A stretch of DNA of 64,000 bases from Anaeramoeba flamelloides (GCA_027625915.1 JANTQA010000008.1:486001-550000); one strand, 5' to 3'; shown: positions 11,545 through 23,345, counted from the stretch's first letter. The notes: generated by a model not told the origin, from the sequence alone. Program-made: numbers and translations.

Positions 11545-11986
11545 ATGGATCCAAACCAACAAAACGAAATACCCTTAAAAAGGCCACGCCGATCACAAAG
11601 AAAAGTAAAAATTGAACTCAAGGATCCCGATTTTCTACCCGATGAAGAAGAGATTGAAGAAGAAGAAGAAGACGACGAACCTTATGATCCAAACACCAAA
11701 ATGGAAGAGGTCACTGAAATCTATGAAAAGCCAAAGACACGAACAAGAAGAACAAGAAACTCAACCCAAAATACACAAAACACAAAAAAGGCACCAAAAA
11801 AAACCACAAAAAATACGATCAGTGGAATAAAGAAGAATCCAAAAATAAAAAAAGAAAGTATTGAGCATTGTACAATCAGAATTTTAAGACTTTTACAGAA
11901 ACGTATGGTTTTTTTAATTTTTTAATCCACAACAACGCTGCTGAAAGATCTTTTCCAAAAATTGAATATTTAATTTCTTTTGATTA

Positions 11987-12021
<35 letters not shown>

Positions 12022-15000
12022 AATTTTCTTGTCTCTTTTATTTTTAAAAAAGTGGAAACACTGAGTTGACAAAAGTTGTATTAAAATTGTTTGATTGGTA
12101 TCCAATATAAAACTGTTTTAGAATTTTTGTTCAACTTATTGTTTGTACTTTCTTTTGAAAATGTAATTTAAAATTTGTTTAATTTTTACTACTTAAAGGA
12201 GGAAAAATGGTATTTAAAGATATTTTTACAGAACTTGGTATTGGGTATCGTAGAGCTTATGATATTTTAAATGGTTTGTCCTTGAATTATTCTTCTCTTT
12301 TTTATTCTTATTTCAATTTTATTCTTTTGAAAAAAAAATTAAAAAAAAACAAAAAGTTGTTTTGGAATAGTTAAACTAAAAATTTTTAAAGTCGACTTCA
12401 AACTGTCTAATTCAACTGTTTCAAACAGTTTGGATCACACTTTAGAAAACTTTCGATACAGCTCCCTCTTTAAGTACATTAACTCTTGTTTTCAATTTCA
12501 ATTCTTTTTTTTTTTTTTTTTTTTTACAAACACAAAAACAAAAACAAAAATTTAAATCATGTGAAACACATTTCTTTCTTATTTGTCACGAATCAGTCCT
12601 TTTAACAACTCCTTTGGTACACAAACCTGGTAAAAAACGCGAAAGTAAAATGCCTTATATTTATTTAGATGGCGAACCTTTACCAGAGGTAGTTGATGTA
12701 GTAAACATCTTGGAACAAATTGAATATGAGGAATCACAAATTAATGTTTTAACAAATTATGTTAATCGTTTAGAAGAAGAGCTAGGGAAAAATGAACCGT
12801 TTGTTTTTTTTATTTTTTTTTTTTATTTTTATCTCTCTCACATTAAATTTAAAAATTTAATGATTGATTTAATCACTAGCTAAATTACCTTTCGATCCCT
12901 TTTTAAGATTTAAATGAATATGGTGATTTTATCTTTTAACTAGATGATAGATTTTTAAAATTATTTCACTTTAATTTTGCAATTCATAAAATATAGTATT
13001 TAATTTTCTTTTCACTAAAGCCGTTATAAAAATGTGAGGACTTTTTAAAAAACTTTTATCAAGTTATCTATTTTAAAAAAGTGAGGTAATTTTATGAAAC
13101 TTTTATCAAGTTTTCTATTTAAAAAAAGTAAAAACTTTTTAAGAATGCAAAACTTTTTGAAAGCTTTTGTATTTTAATAAAGTGAAGTCTCAACCATTAA
13201 AGGTGATGACAGAGGTTGGTGTGTCAAGGTAAGCGCCTTTTTTTAAAAAAAGTTTTCACTTTATTAAAACAGAAAACTTGATAAAAGTTTTAATTCTTAC
13301 AATCCCATAAAAAAAAAAAAAGAACTCTCTTTTTTTAAAATGACTGCACTTTTTTTTTTTTTTTATCATTATGAACCTATTTTTTGAAAATGGTCAAATT
13401 AAAACTTCACATATTTTTAATTTTCAAATGACTGTAACTTTTAATTCTAAATGAATTAAAAAAAAACTTATTTAAAGCTAGAATTTTGTAAATTTTTTTA
13501 CTCTTCTTTCAAAACAGTTCTTGACAAAGAATGGATTGACGATTCAACTAATTTTACAAAGTTTCTTAACATTTATACCAATAAAATACTTTATACAACA
13601 CTCATTTAAAAACAATTAAAAAATGGAAAATGAAATAAAAATTTGAAAACATTTATTTGAATTTTCCAGAATTAAAATTACTTTAAATAACAAGAAATTT
13701 AATGAAATCAAATAATTTCCTGTTGATTAATCATTAAGACAACCCAGTATCTTATCTCATATCTGAAAAAAATTAAATTGAATTAAATTTTAATGTAATT
13801 TTTCAGCCTTAAAAAACTATTTAATTCTTCTGGAAATTACACTTCTTTGCAAGACATCTTTTGCTTTCAAATCAAATAGCCAACTTTTCAACAGCCGAAT
13901 TCAAAACATAAGAATATTGTTTAGTATTCTATATAAGACTTAACTATATAAATTCGGTGATCAGTGAGTGTTACTTTTATGTTTAACTTTATATCTATTG
14001 ACTTTAAAGAATTTCAAGGAAATAAAAATTGTTAAAATTGAAAATTTAGAGGTTTTTTTGAAATTCCTCAATTTTAAACAAAAGGTTTTCTCCTTTTTGT
14101 AATCCAAAGTTACCTGAATAATCTTGGAAAAAATATAATACTCTTTTTTAGGTCAAGGATCCTCCACGATCCATCAACTTCTCTTCCAACAAGTCATGTT
14201 ATTTTGGTTAGGAATACTTTCGTTTTCCAATTAATAAATGAGATTTTTTTATTTGGATTCCCAAAAATGTTGTTTTTTTCAAAGTGGGTCGAAAAAGCAC
14301 ATCTTTACAAAACAATTAAAAAGAAAAATTGTCTCAGACTTTATTTTGGATCTTCATGTTAAAACTTTTTTGATAAAATTTACATTTTTTAAATTCGAAT
14401 TTAACACAAAGATAAAACTTGGAAAATTTCTCGATTGGGACATTAACATTTAAGGTAACAAAAATCTACTTTTCAACTCATCTTGATGTGTTCAAAGATT
14501 TATCAAAAATTTTAAAAATCATTAAATGATTTTCATTCAAATCGAAAATTGGCTCTATTTTGAATTTCTTTCAACAGACAATCTATTAAATGCTGTAATG
14601 GCTTATATATTGGATTTCAAGAGTATCTGAAGATTAAATATAATATAGTCCTTAATAGTTTTTTAATACAAATAATTCCAAAAATGGAATAATTTCGTTA
14701 ATCTCTGTTGATTACTAAACTCCATTTCAAAAATTGTGACTCACCTGACATAATAAATTGAAAAAAAAAAAAAATATGTTCTTTGAGTATTAAATAACAA
14801 TTAATAATTAAATCTGATTCATAATTCACTTTTAAGTCATTCTAAATATATAAAAGCCTGATATATTAAAAATTAAAAAAAATTAAACTCAAAATCTTAA
14901 AAAAAACTGAGTCAGTATTTTTGAAATGAGTATTACTGATTTTTTATTACTGAACTTTCACTGAAAAAAGGTTAAAACGAAGATTTTTTTGCTAATCATT

Positions 15001-16796
15001 AAATTATTTTTAAAAGACATTCCATAGTCTCAATTTTCTTTATGATTATTTATTGGTCTTTTCAAACATCTATTTTTTTTATCCTTGATCTTTCGCAAAA
15101 ACAAAAAAAAGGATTTAAAGAAAAAACAAAACTAAAAAAAAAAGCAAAAGAAAAATAAAGAAATTTATCAAATTATAATCAAAAAAAAAAGAAAAACTAA
15201 AATTTTACGAAATTAGAAAAAATAAATCTGATCTAACAATTGAAAAATTTTTTTAATAAGAACATGGTTTAAAACCACATAAAGAAATGCTTCCATTAAC
15301 ATTATAAAGTGAGTCAAAAATTTTGAAAAATAGCTTAATATTCAATTTAGCTTGAAATAATAATAATAATAAATATTGTTTATTTTTATTAACAGGACTC
15401 AATTTTTTGTGACTTTCCATATTTTTTTACTTTAACGATAAGAAACTTTAATTTTTATGAAAATTCTAAAAATAAAGTAGCAATATTTTATTTTTAAAAA
15501 TGAATTTTTTTCGAAATTGTTAATTTTGTATTCTAAAAGTTCCAAAAAACACTTTCTTTGTAATTTTATATTGAAACATAGAATACTGAAAATCACTATT
15601 TTTATGAGACATCATCTGACCAAAATAATTTTTTTACCCTTTAACTTTGAATGGCAATTAGAGCAACTCCATACTCGATATTAATGAAATGAATCCGATT
15701 CTTGATTCAACAATATTTCTAATTTTAAGTCAGTAATTAGGACACACATGACTAATATATACGTTAATCTTTTTTATAGAAATAATAAAACAAACAAAAA
15801 AAGAATTTTTTCACAATAAGTAATTAACTGCTATTTTTTATTGTGATTTTCTTTTTCTGGTACTCTATTTTTTTGAAATTAAATCGATTTTTCAGGTACT
15901 GTTAAGAATTTTAATAGTGAAAAAAAAAATATTTTTGATGATTTCTCTTAAAATACAATAAGCAACCAATAATAATTTTTTAATGTTCAAAAGAAAATTA
16001 ATAACAAATTTTCTTTTTTGGTAAATTTCCGAAGATTTGATTTAAATTCAGAGATAAAAATATTTGATCTTTGAAAAAACAATGATGTACACAAAAAAAA
16101 TTAGATTTTATATAAAACCTTTTAATAAAAAGAATTTTTTATTCCAATATTGAATAAAAAGAATTCAAATAATTTAACAGTCTTTGTTCATTGAAGAAAA
16201 AATTGATAAAACTAAAAAAATCTGAATTTAAATTTAAACTTTTCGGCACATGTATATATATATATATTTCCAAATATTCAACAAAGAGAATCCAAATAGT
16301 TTAAAAATGAATCATTGAATAAAAATATTTTTAATTTTTTTTTTTTTAATTTATTAATTAAACAAGAATTAAATAGTAAAATTAAGATTTTCTGTTTGAA
16401 AAAAACACTAAATATGGCATGATCTAAATTATTTTTAATTCTGTTTTTATTAATAAAACATTGATAATTATTCAGTTATTATTATTTCTGAAATCTATAT
16501 TATTGAAATTGGCATGCTTATAAATTTTTACAAAAAAAAATTAAAATTTAATTTCAAAATTCCTCTTTAAAATTAAACAAAAAATGAAAACTCGATATCT
16601 TTATTTATATTAAATGGATTTATTCATATATTAATTAATTTATTTCTTTTTATTATTATCAATTTACTTTTTTTTTTTTTTTTTTTATTTACTTTTTTTT
16701 ATTTTCATTTTAAATAGAATCGATTTAAAGGGGTTATTAGACGAATTTAATGAGGAAGAATACGATCTATCACCTTTCATCCAAGATGAAAATTAA
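11545..16796 (+). CDS. E2F/DP-family winged-helix transcription factor, four exons
   Basis: Exons are 11545-11902, 12199-12273, 12597-12798 and 16718-16796. All junction phases agree, giving 237 aa ending in TAA. Residues 1-105 are a charged tail with basic and acidic runs. The winged helix spans about 106-170: RILRLLQKRGKMVFKDIF, then the recognition helix RRAYDILNVL (137-146), then LVHKPGKKRESKMPYIYLDG. RR-x-YD-x-x-NVL is the E2F/DP signature. A leucine-rich dimerisation helix follows at about 175-212. The last exon gives an acidic, hydrophobic tail containing LLDEF and YDLSPF. E2F/DP proteins control G1/S genes as heterodimers. YDI rather than YDA favours E2F over DP. Intron lengths are 296, 323 and 3919 nt. 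The last exon is the least certain; it rests on its acceptor, phase and acidic character. Confidence 0.83.
12385..12480 (+). repeat. Intronic repeat family C, copy in E2F-like intron 2
   Basis: About 95 bp containing CTTCAAACTGTCTAATTCA and then CACACTTTAGAAAACTTT. It matches 39365-39470 in the same orientation and 47375-47470 in reverse. All three copies lie inside introns of different genes. Confidence 0.6.
12799..16717 (+). other. 3919-nt intron 3 of the E2F-like gene
   Basis: The donor is GTTTGT, followed at once by a long T-rich tract. The acceptor is AAATAG. The neighbouring exons have matching phase (two bases plus one base). The intron contains repeat family B at 13031-13375. A 71-codon frame at 14238-14453 has no recognisable content and is probably chance. 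The rest is AT-rich with no gene seen. Confidence 0.7.
13031..13375 (+). repeat. Repeat family B, copy 1, with foldback arms
   Basis: It matches 48893-49190 in the same orientation. Shared blocks include TTTTAATAAAGTGAAG, CTCAACC, GAGGTTGG and TTTTAAAATGACTG. Within the copy, ACTTTTATCAAGTTTTCT on the left is mirrored by AGAAAACTTGATAAAAGT on the right, so it can fold back. This looks like a small MITE of unassigned superfamily. Confidence 0.65.
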
Positions 16797-18930
16797 TTGA
16801 ATTATTTTTACTTTTTTTTTATTTAAATTAATAAATTGTAATACTCATTTAAAAAGTATATCTTAAATTATTCAAAATTAAAACAAATAATTCTCAATTT
16901 TCATAAACAAATATGAATAAAACATTTTTTAAAAAAATATTTTGAAATAGCACAGATTTTATTAAAATACTTTTAAAATACAAAACTTTTTAGAATTTTA
17001 TCAATAAAAAAAATATTTATTCAATTTTTTTTTATGTTTTTTCTTTTTATTTAATTTTTTATCCGAAGAAACTGTATTGGATTTTTAAATTCAATTTTAC
17101 TCAAAAAATTCCACTCTATTTTTTGAATTATAAATATCTAATTTTTGTTTCCTGAGAGGATTTCTATGATTAGTAGATTTTCAAATAAATCTGAAAAAAA
17201 CAATAACACCTCAATTTAGTTTTTAATTTATTTGTTCTGTTGATCTCAAAAAGCTTTGATAATAAAAGTAAACATAACAATAACTGTCTTAATTGGTTTG
17301 ATTTGGTAACATTCTACTTTTTTATGTTTCGAGTTTGGTCTTGGAAGAATGAAAAAAATGATAATGTTAGTAGGGATACAAGATGAAATTGAGGAATTCA
17401 AAAAACATAGATAAATCTCATCTGAGAACTTTGGATAATATCATTATTTGGAGCCTTAAAGGTAACCCAAAAAGAAGGAATTATAACTAATGATTTCTGA
17501 ATAAATAGGAGAATATGAGATGCGTTGTATTTTTTGAACTTTTGATCTAACTTGACACAAAAAGGCGAAAAAACAAAACAAAATATCAAAAAATACTAAT
17601 TTATGATTTTTTACTGATACAAAACTTTGTTACGGTTAAAGGTGATCTAGCATTTTTTCAAATATCAATTATTTTTTATAATTGTCCTTTAAAGAACAAA
17701 TAAGAAATAAGTAGAATAATAAAACAAACCAGAGTGTAGTTGATATCCACACATAGGGAATAACACTAATTAAAAACCAATAGATTTTCTTAAAAATTGA
17801 AAAACTCAAAATTCTTTGGCCTTATTCTGAAAAATAACAATGTTCATTTTGATCTTTCAAACAAATATCAAAGAAAATCCCAATAGAAAAAAAAATTATT
17901 TCTCTACAATACTTTTTACGGTTTCAGTAATATTAGAATAACACTTTTTTACCACATAGTTATTGACATTGCAATAAAAAGCATTTTTTTTACAAATGAA
18001 ATCCGTATCAAAATCAAATCAAAAAAAGGAAGAAAAATGAAAAAGAAAAAATGTCAAAAAACGATTTCAATTTTGAAATTTCCAAAATAAATTAAATCCT
18101 CTAATATCAATTCAAAAGTTTCAGACATATATAATACACTTTCCATAGAACGGTAGCCTTTGATTTGAAAATGGTTTATAAAGAACTTGCATTTCAAATG
18201 GTCTTTTCTACCAACCAAGAATTATTAAAAACATTAAAGTTGAATACTTCATGTGTTTATTCAAGACAAAACTTGGTTTAAATTCCACAAGAGACATAAA
18301 TTAGATCATCCAACTTTTCAATAGTCTCTATCTTCCCTTTTATTTTACATTTGTTCTGAAATACCTCAAAATTGATCAAATATAAAATCCGGTCAACACT
18401 GGATGTATTATGCGCTTTTAACAAAGACTTATTTTGAACATTCCTCTTATTTGATTGGATTGTAATTGCAAAAAAATATTTTTTTTTTAATATTTTTAAT
18501 TTCTCTTTTTTTCACTTTTGAAAATTCTTTAAAAATGAATTATTATCTCTTTTTCTTTTAAAAAAGAGACCGAAATACTTTCTTTTTTACTTTTCTCAAA
18601 AATGAGATTGTTTTTTTTTTTTTCTTAAACTGAAACAAAAAACATTATTTGGTTTAAATAAAAATTCAAACAAATAAAGGAAATTTACCCCACTTATAAA
18701 CATTGAGGTAAAAAATGAAGGAATTGTTTTGACTTCTATTAGACAATTATTTTGTTACTTAAGGTAAATTGTGAGTTCAAAAAAATATAGTTGAGATATA
18801 AGATATTTTAGGATTATAAGCGAAAAAAAACCCTAAAGATATTTTTTAAACAATTTTATGTTTTAAAATTTGAGTCAAAAAGTGAAATATAAAAAAAAAT
18901 TCAAAAAGATTTTTAATGGAAAACCTTAAT
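16797..18930. other. Intergenic DNA with repeat H and a coding-like scrap
   Basis: No confident gene. Repeat H is at 17640-18125. Directly after it, about 18128-18280, an open segment of 49 codons (contains MVYKELAFQMVFSTNQELL) looks coding-like but has no identifiable partner exons. It may be decayed or chance. Confidence 0.4.
17640..18125 (+). repeat. Dispersed repeat family H, copy 1
   Basis: About 485 bp aligns with 23680-24315 in the same orientation. Shared blocks include AAATAAGAAATAAG, AAAATTGAAAAACTCAAA, TTAGAATAACAC and TTGCAATAAAAA. The second copy is about 150 bp longer, with the extra bases around 23890-24030. Neither copy has a convincing frame or clear inverted ends. The class is unknown. 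Confidence 0.75.
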
Positions 18931-19830
18931 AGAACCTGAAAACGAAAAGTAAAATAAATTAAAAAAAAAAATAAATTAATCTCAAAGGGTATTAAATTAT
19001 CTTACTTTCAACCGATCCATAAAAAAAAAACAATTTAAATCTCCTTTATTATCAAAATGTAAAAAGTAGTCTTGGGTATCTCAAAAATGAGTAATTTTTT
19101 GAAAAAAATTTGAAAGATAGATCAATAATATATAAAAATAATTTTTTTACATAAAGATTGTATTAGAATAAATATTATTGTGTTGAATTCTCTATTTTAT
19201 CTTTAATTCTTGGATAGACCTCGATTTTTATGATTTTCTTTAGTAATGTACCAATTTTGATAGAATTTTCTATTTGGTTTTATTATTCCAAATACTATTA
19301 GAATTATACGAATAAAAATTCCTGATTTATGAGGCATTCAAAATTTTAATTAAAGGGGTTTTATTGTTCAATAAAAATAGTCCGATTCAAGAATTTCAAA
19401 AATATCCAATAATTTTTTTGTAAAGAAATCTGAAAGTATCATTTTTATCTATTAGGTTAATTTCTTCTCAGTAGAAATTATTTTGATATTTCTATTTAAC
19501 TCTAATTCAATTTTTAAATATATTTGATAAATAAAAAACTTTTTTAAAAATATTTTTATTTTTTGACAAATAAAACTATCAAAAGTAATTAAATGTTCAA
19601 AGAGAACGAATTAAAATAATCTCCAAAACTCATATTAACAACATCTATCACAGCAAACCTCTTTAAGTCTTTATTCCGTTTTTGAATAATTCTAATAAGG
19701 GAAGAATTAATAACAAACCGTGAAACACTTGATTTGAAAATTATAGAATAATTTTTTTAGACTGAAAAAAGACCATACTAGACTAATCAACGATATAAAA
19801 AAAGAAACTTGCCTAAAAAATTGTCTCTTA
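18930..19830 (+). repeat. Dispersed repeat family I, copy 1
   Basis: It aligns in the same orientation with 58010-59520, and its left half aligns with 39620-40450. Shared blocks include TTGTGTTGAAT, GACCTCGATTTTT, ACCAATTTTGATA, CAAATACTATT, TATTTAACTCTAATTCA and ATCTCCAAAACTCA. The right part (from about 19210) occurs only here and at 58885-59520. The 58 kb copy has about 550 bp more in the middle. No protein or inverted ends were recognised, so the class is open. Confidence 0.7.
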
Positions 19831-20794
19831 ACAAAAATAACAAATTCTTTTGAAACAGTAGAAAAATAAATCGAAAATCAGGGTATAAAATAAAATATAA
19901 ATTTTGTCCGAAATATAAAATTGAAAATTGAATATTTTTATATTTTTATAGATTTTCTTGATTATTTTTCTTGCTATGGAAGTTTTTGATGATTTTTAAG
20001 TGTCCTGGGGGAGGAAAAATCAAAAAGGTTAATTTTGTGATTGGTAGTATTTTATTACTAATATTGTAGAAATCCAAAATTTTGAAATCATCAATAATAA
20101 ATATTTTTAAAATTTTGTTCGAAACCCAATTTTAATAACCAAAATCAAGTTAAAAAAAATTTCCCTCTTAAAACAAGTTACAAAAGCCTAATTACTCTCT
20201 TAATTATTTTTTTTTGGATCAATTTCCAGGCTAAAAATCCTAAAATACCATCCCAACACTAAAACCTATCCTGGTATACCCTAGCCTATCCTAACATATA
20301 TTAACTCACACAAAAAGTTTTTTTTTAAATTCCTAGAGCAAATATATTTCAATTTAATTGACTATTTTCAAAAAAATATTAAATTTGACCAAATTTGAAA
20401 AATAATATTTTTCACGAAAATTTTTATCAATGCTGATTCATTGTGTATTTCTCTTATAAATCAATCTTTATTTTGAATTTTCAGTTTTTATTATGTTTTT
20501 CAGTTAAAAATCTTTTTGAAATTTTTTTACCTGTTTCACTTTTTTTCACGAACGGCTATTTGGTAAAGCTATTTTTTTTCAAAATAAAAACAAACTACAA
20601 ATAAATATTAATAACTTTTTTATTAAATTACAAATTTTAAGTTGTAAATCTATTGATTTTCGAATCAAAATAGGAATTAAAAAAAAAAAAAAAAAAGATT
20701 TGTTTGAAGAAATTGATTTTAACCCTTCAAAAATAGAAAAAATCGACTAAAAAAATAAATAAAAAAGTTTATTATTAATGTTAATTTTGATCTT
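19831..20794. other. AT-rich intergenic DNA with a short C-rich patch
   Basis: A mildly C-rich stretch at about 20260-20300 contains CCTATCCT twice, around GGTATACC. The 57-bp motif shared with 10984-11040 lies at 20503-20555. No gene is seen. The 3' untranslated region of the minus-strand LRR gene must lie at the right end. Confidence 0.45.
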
Positions 20795-22180
20795 TTAATT
20801 GATTTTTTTATTTGGGAAAGATAATGAGTATAGCTTCTTAAAATTGTTACTTGTCTGCAATAATCTTTTAATGTGATTTTTGTTTTGTTTTTCAAATTTT
20901 TGATAGTCTTGTTTGTCGATCTGAAAACCACTTTTTTCCCATTCGTCAATGAAAATTTTTTCTTTTGTTTCGTTATTGTCTGAATTGTCATTTTTCTTGT
21001 TGTCACTCAAACTTTGTGTATCTGAGTCATCTGAAGATTCTAAATTATTTTCATCATTTTCTGTTTTTCCTCCTTCAATTTCTTCTTCACTATCCTCTTC
21101 TTCTGAGTCTTCTTCGTTGTCAACGTCACGGTAGTCACTTGAAAGCTTTATCTCGTTTCTTTTTTTTTCATTCATTGTTGTAGATACTTTTTTCTCTTCA
21201 ACAATAATCTCTTTTTCTTTTTCCTTTTCCTTTTCTTTTTTTTTCACATTATCAGATTGCTGATCAAATGTTTTTAATTTAATAAAAACCTTATTTTCAT
21301 CAAATTGAAAATTGTCCAGTTTCTCATTTTGGACACTTTGTTTCTGAGACTTTTCAAACCTTTTCTTTATTTTTAATTTTTTTCTTTGTATCACTAAAAG
21401 TTTGTTGATTCTTTTTTCTTGATTAATTTTTGTGTGATTAATTTTATTTTTCTCAAAAATTGTTGTAATTTTTTTCCAAGCATTATTTTCTTCTTCATTA
21501 AAATTGTTTGGATCAGAGATTTTGAATTCAACCATTAACTTATTATTTTTTATTAGTTGGTATAAATGGAGGAGTGAATTTACATCGATCTTTTCAAAAT
21601 TGTTTAAAGCAGAAAACCTTGTTAAAGTTTTGTTGCTGATTAAAAAGCCTGTTAAAAGTAAAAACGAATTTGTACCAAGTTTAGTTGAGTCAAAATTGAT
21701 TTCCTCAAGGGTTTGATTGCTTTTTTTCAACAAGACTGCAAATTTTTTTAATGTTAATGGGCCCAAATCGTTGTTGCTGAGATCCAGTTTTCTTATACTT
21801 TGGTTTTTTTCCAACAAGCTCATCAGTGGGGCAGTTTCCGAACAGAACAAATTGTGTGAAAGGGACAAGGAATCAATGAGAAGCTGATCATTTGCTAAGA
21901 ACGAACATACGATTTCTAAAAGTGTTTTATCGATTTGGTGGCCTGAGAGATCAAGAAAGGCAATAATGAAAAAGACTCCTTCTTGACAAGACTCTACCCG
22001 TGCATTTTTGAGAGTATGACGAATGGTATTTATGATATTTGTATGTTCATCCAGTAAAGGCACAAATTCGGGTTGTGAGTTGTCTATCTTGCTTTTGTTC
22101 GAATAAACAGATAACAAATCCTTTTCTAATAATTGAACAAGCTTTTCAATCGTCCACTCAACTTTATTTTGATTTGTCAT
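20795..22180 (-). CDS. Leucine-rich repeat protein with acidic C-terminal tail
   Basis: A single frame of 461 aa runs from ATG at 22180 to TAA. Residues about 70-245 hold ribonuclease-inhibitor-like LRRs (FLDLSGHQ, IDSLSLSHN, IRKLDLSNNDLG, LEEINFDSTKLG). A Lys-rich helical stretch follows at about 250-330. Residues about 335-420 are dominated by Glu, Asp and Ser (EEDSEEEDSEEE). The last 40 residues are again mixed and charged, ending SLSFPNKKIN. There is no F-box, signal peptide or membrane segment. LRR folds bind proteins; the acidic tail resembles those of nuclear or chaperone-type LRR proteins, but the role is unknown. It shares the LRR type with the RING/TRAF gene and nothing more. Confidence 0.9.
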   Translation of the reverse strand: MTNQNKVEWTIEKLVQLLEKDLLSVYSNKSKIDNSQPEFVPLLDEHTNIINTIRHTLKNARVESCQEGVFFIIAFLDLSGHQIDKTLLEIVCSFLANDQLLIDSLSLSHNLFCSETAPLMSLLEKNQSIRKLDLSNNDLGPLTLKKFAVLLKKSNQTLEEINFDSTKLGTNSFLLLTGFLISNKTLTRFSALNNFEKIDVNSLLHLYQLIKNNKLMVEFKISDPNNFNEEENNAWKKITTIFEKNKINHTKINQEKRINKLLVIQRKKLKIKKRFEKSQKQSVQNEKLDNFQFDENKVFIKLKTFDQQSDNVKKKEKEKEKEKEIIVEEKKVSTTMNEKKRNEIKLSSDYRDVDNEEDSEEEDSEEEIEGGKTENDENNLESSDDSDTQSLSDNKKNDNSDNNETKEKIFIDEWEKSGFQIDKQDYQKFEKQNKNHIKRLLQTSNNFKKLYSLSFPNKKIN

Positions 22181-22401
22181 GATTTGGGTTTATTAAATGT
22201 GGCAGAGTGTATGTGGTTGTATTTGTGAAAAAAACTTTAAAAAATAAAATAATTTTCTTTCTTTTTCGACATTCATTGGAGAGTTTTCTCACAATTTGAA
22301 ACTTTAACCACCTTACTAATTTTGATTTTTTTTTGAGTAGAGACGATCGTTTTGTAAAATTGGTTCTTTCTAAAATAAACCTAGTTGAGATTTTAATTTG
22401 A

Positions 22402-22842
22402 GTGTTTCAAAAAAGAGTAACAAAACTTTCAAAAGGTTTTATTAATGTGTTTTTCACTGTTTTATTTTTGATATTTGGAAAAAACATTTGTGAAACTCAC
22501 TTTTATACAAAACCAAACAATTCAAAATCTCCTTATCTTTCGAAGGAACAAGAGTATAAATACCAAAATATTCTGAACAATAATTTCTCCTTGAGGGATA
22601 AAGTTCTATCTCTGAGAAGACTAAAAATAAAGGGTGCTGCTATTTCAGGTAAATCACATCAGTGATCTAAAGTTTGATTATCTCTAAAAAATTCGATTAT
22701 TAAAATAGTACTATTTGTTGGTACAGTCAACAAAATAATGCGTGCCCAACTACTAAAATCCTTGTTACGAAATATAATCCGTGCTTTTTTTTCTTCTTGT
22801 TCCAAGGCAACATCCAATTTACTAACCCAAGAGTATACCTAA
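22402..22842 (+). CDS. Possible two-exon gene fragment, unrecognised
   Basis: An open segment at 22402-22648 ends in a good donor (CAG/GTAAAT). A candidate exon at 22727-22842, after acceptor TACAG, continues in matching phase to TAA. The joined reading is 121 codons and includes YLSKEQEYKYQNIL and LSLRRLKIKGAAIS, then VNKIMRAQLLKSLLRNIIRA. It looks helical and basic. No ATG lies in frame at the 5' end, so an upstream exon or a different start is needed. It is divergent from the LRR gene starting at 22180. No family is recognised, and chance or pseudogene status is quite possible. Confidence 0.28.
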
Positions 22843-23159
22843 GTTCATATCAATTTTGAAACTAAACTCCATGATATTTTCAGTAAAATTTTTATTATTA
22901 ATGAAATTTAGTTCAAATTTTTTTGTAATTTTCTGATTTTTTTTGTTTTTTTGATAAGAAGTAGACCCTAAAACTTTAACTCTATTTTTTGAGATAAATT
23001 TTCCGATTTGATCCTTCGTTTTTATAATTTCTAGTTTAAATAATAGAACTTTAAGAAACCAATACACTTTTCGATAAGGGTTTATTGTTGGTTTCTTTGA
23101 TTGGTTGATGTATTGTTATTCTCGAATATATTTATATATATACTATCTTTCATAATAAT

Positions 23160-23345
23160 TGGAACATTAAAAATCAAATTTTAAATAAAAATATTTTTAA
23201 TAATTGAAGTTATCTATTATAATATAAAAAAATTAGATTTTAATATTCAATACTATACTCAAGAGATATTTATTTTTTGTCTAAAAATAAAAGAAATGGA
23301 ATTAAAAAAAAAACTGTTAAAAAAAATTGGGATCATTTATTTTGA
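23160..23345 (+). repeat. Dispersed repeat family L, copy 2
   Basis: It pairs with 7085-7265 in the same orientation, with shared blocks over about 180 bp and moderate divergence. Confidence 0.6.

Noticed and set aside
14238-14453. 71-codon frame in the E2F-like intron
   Set aside because: No motif, no plausible splice partners, and length within chance expectation.
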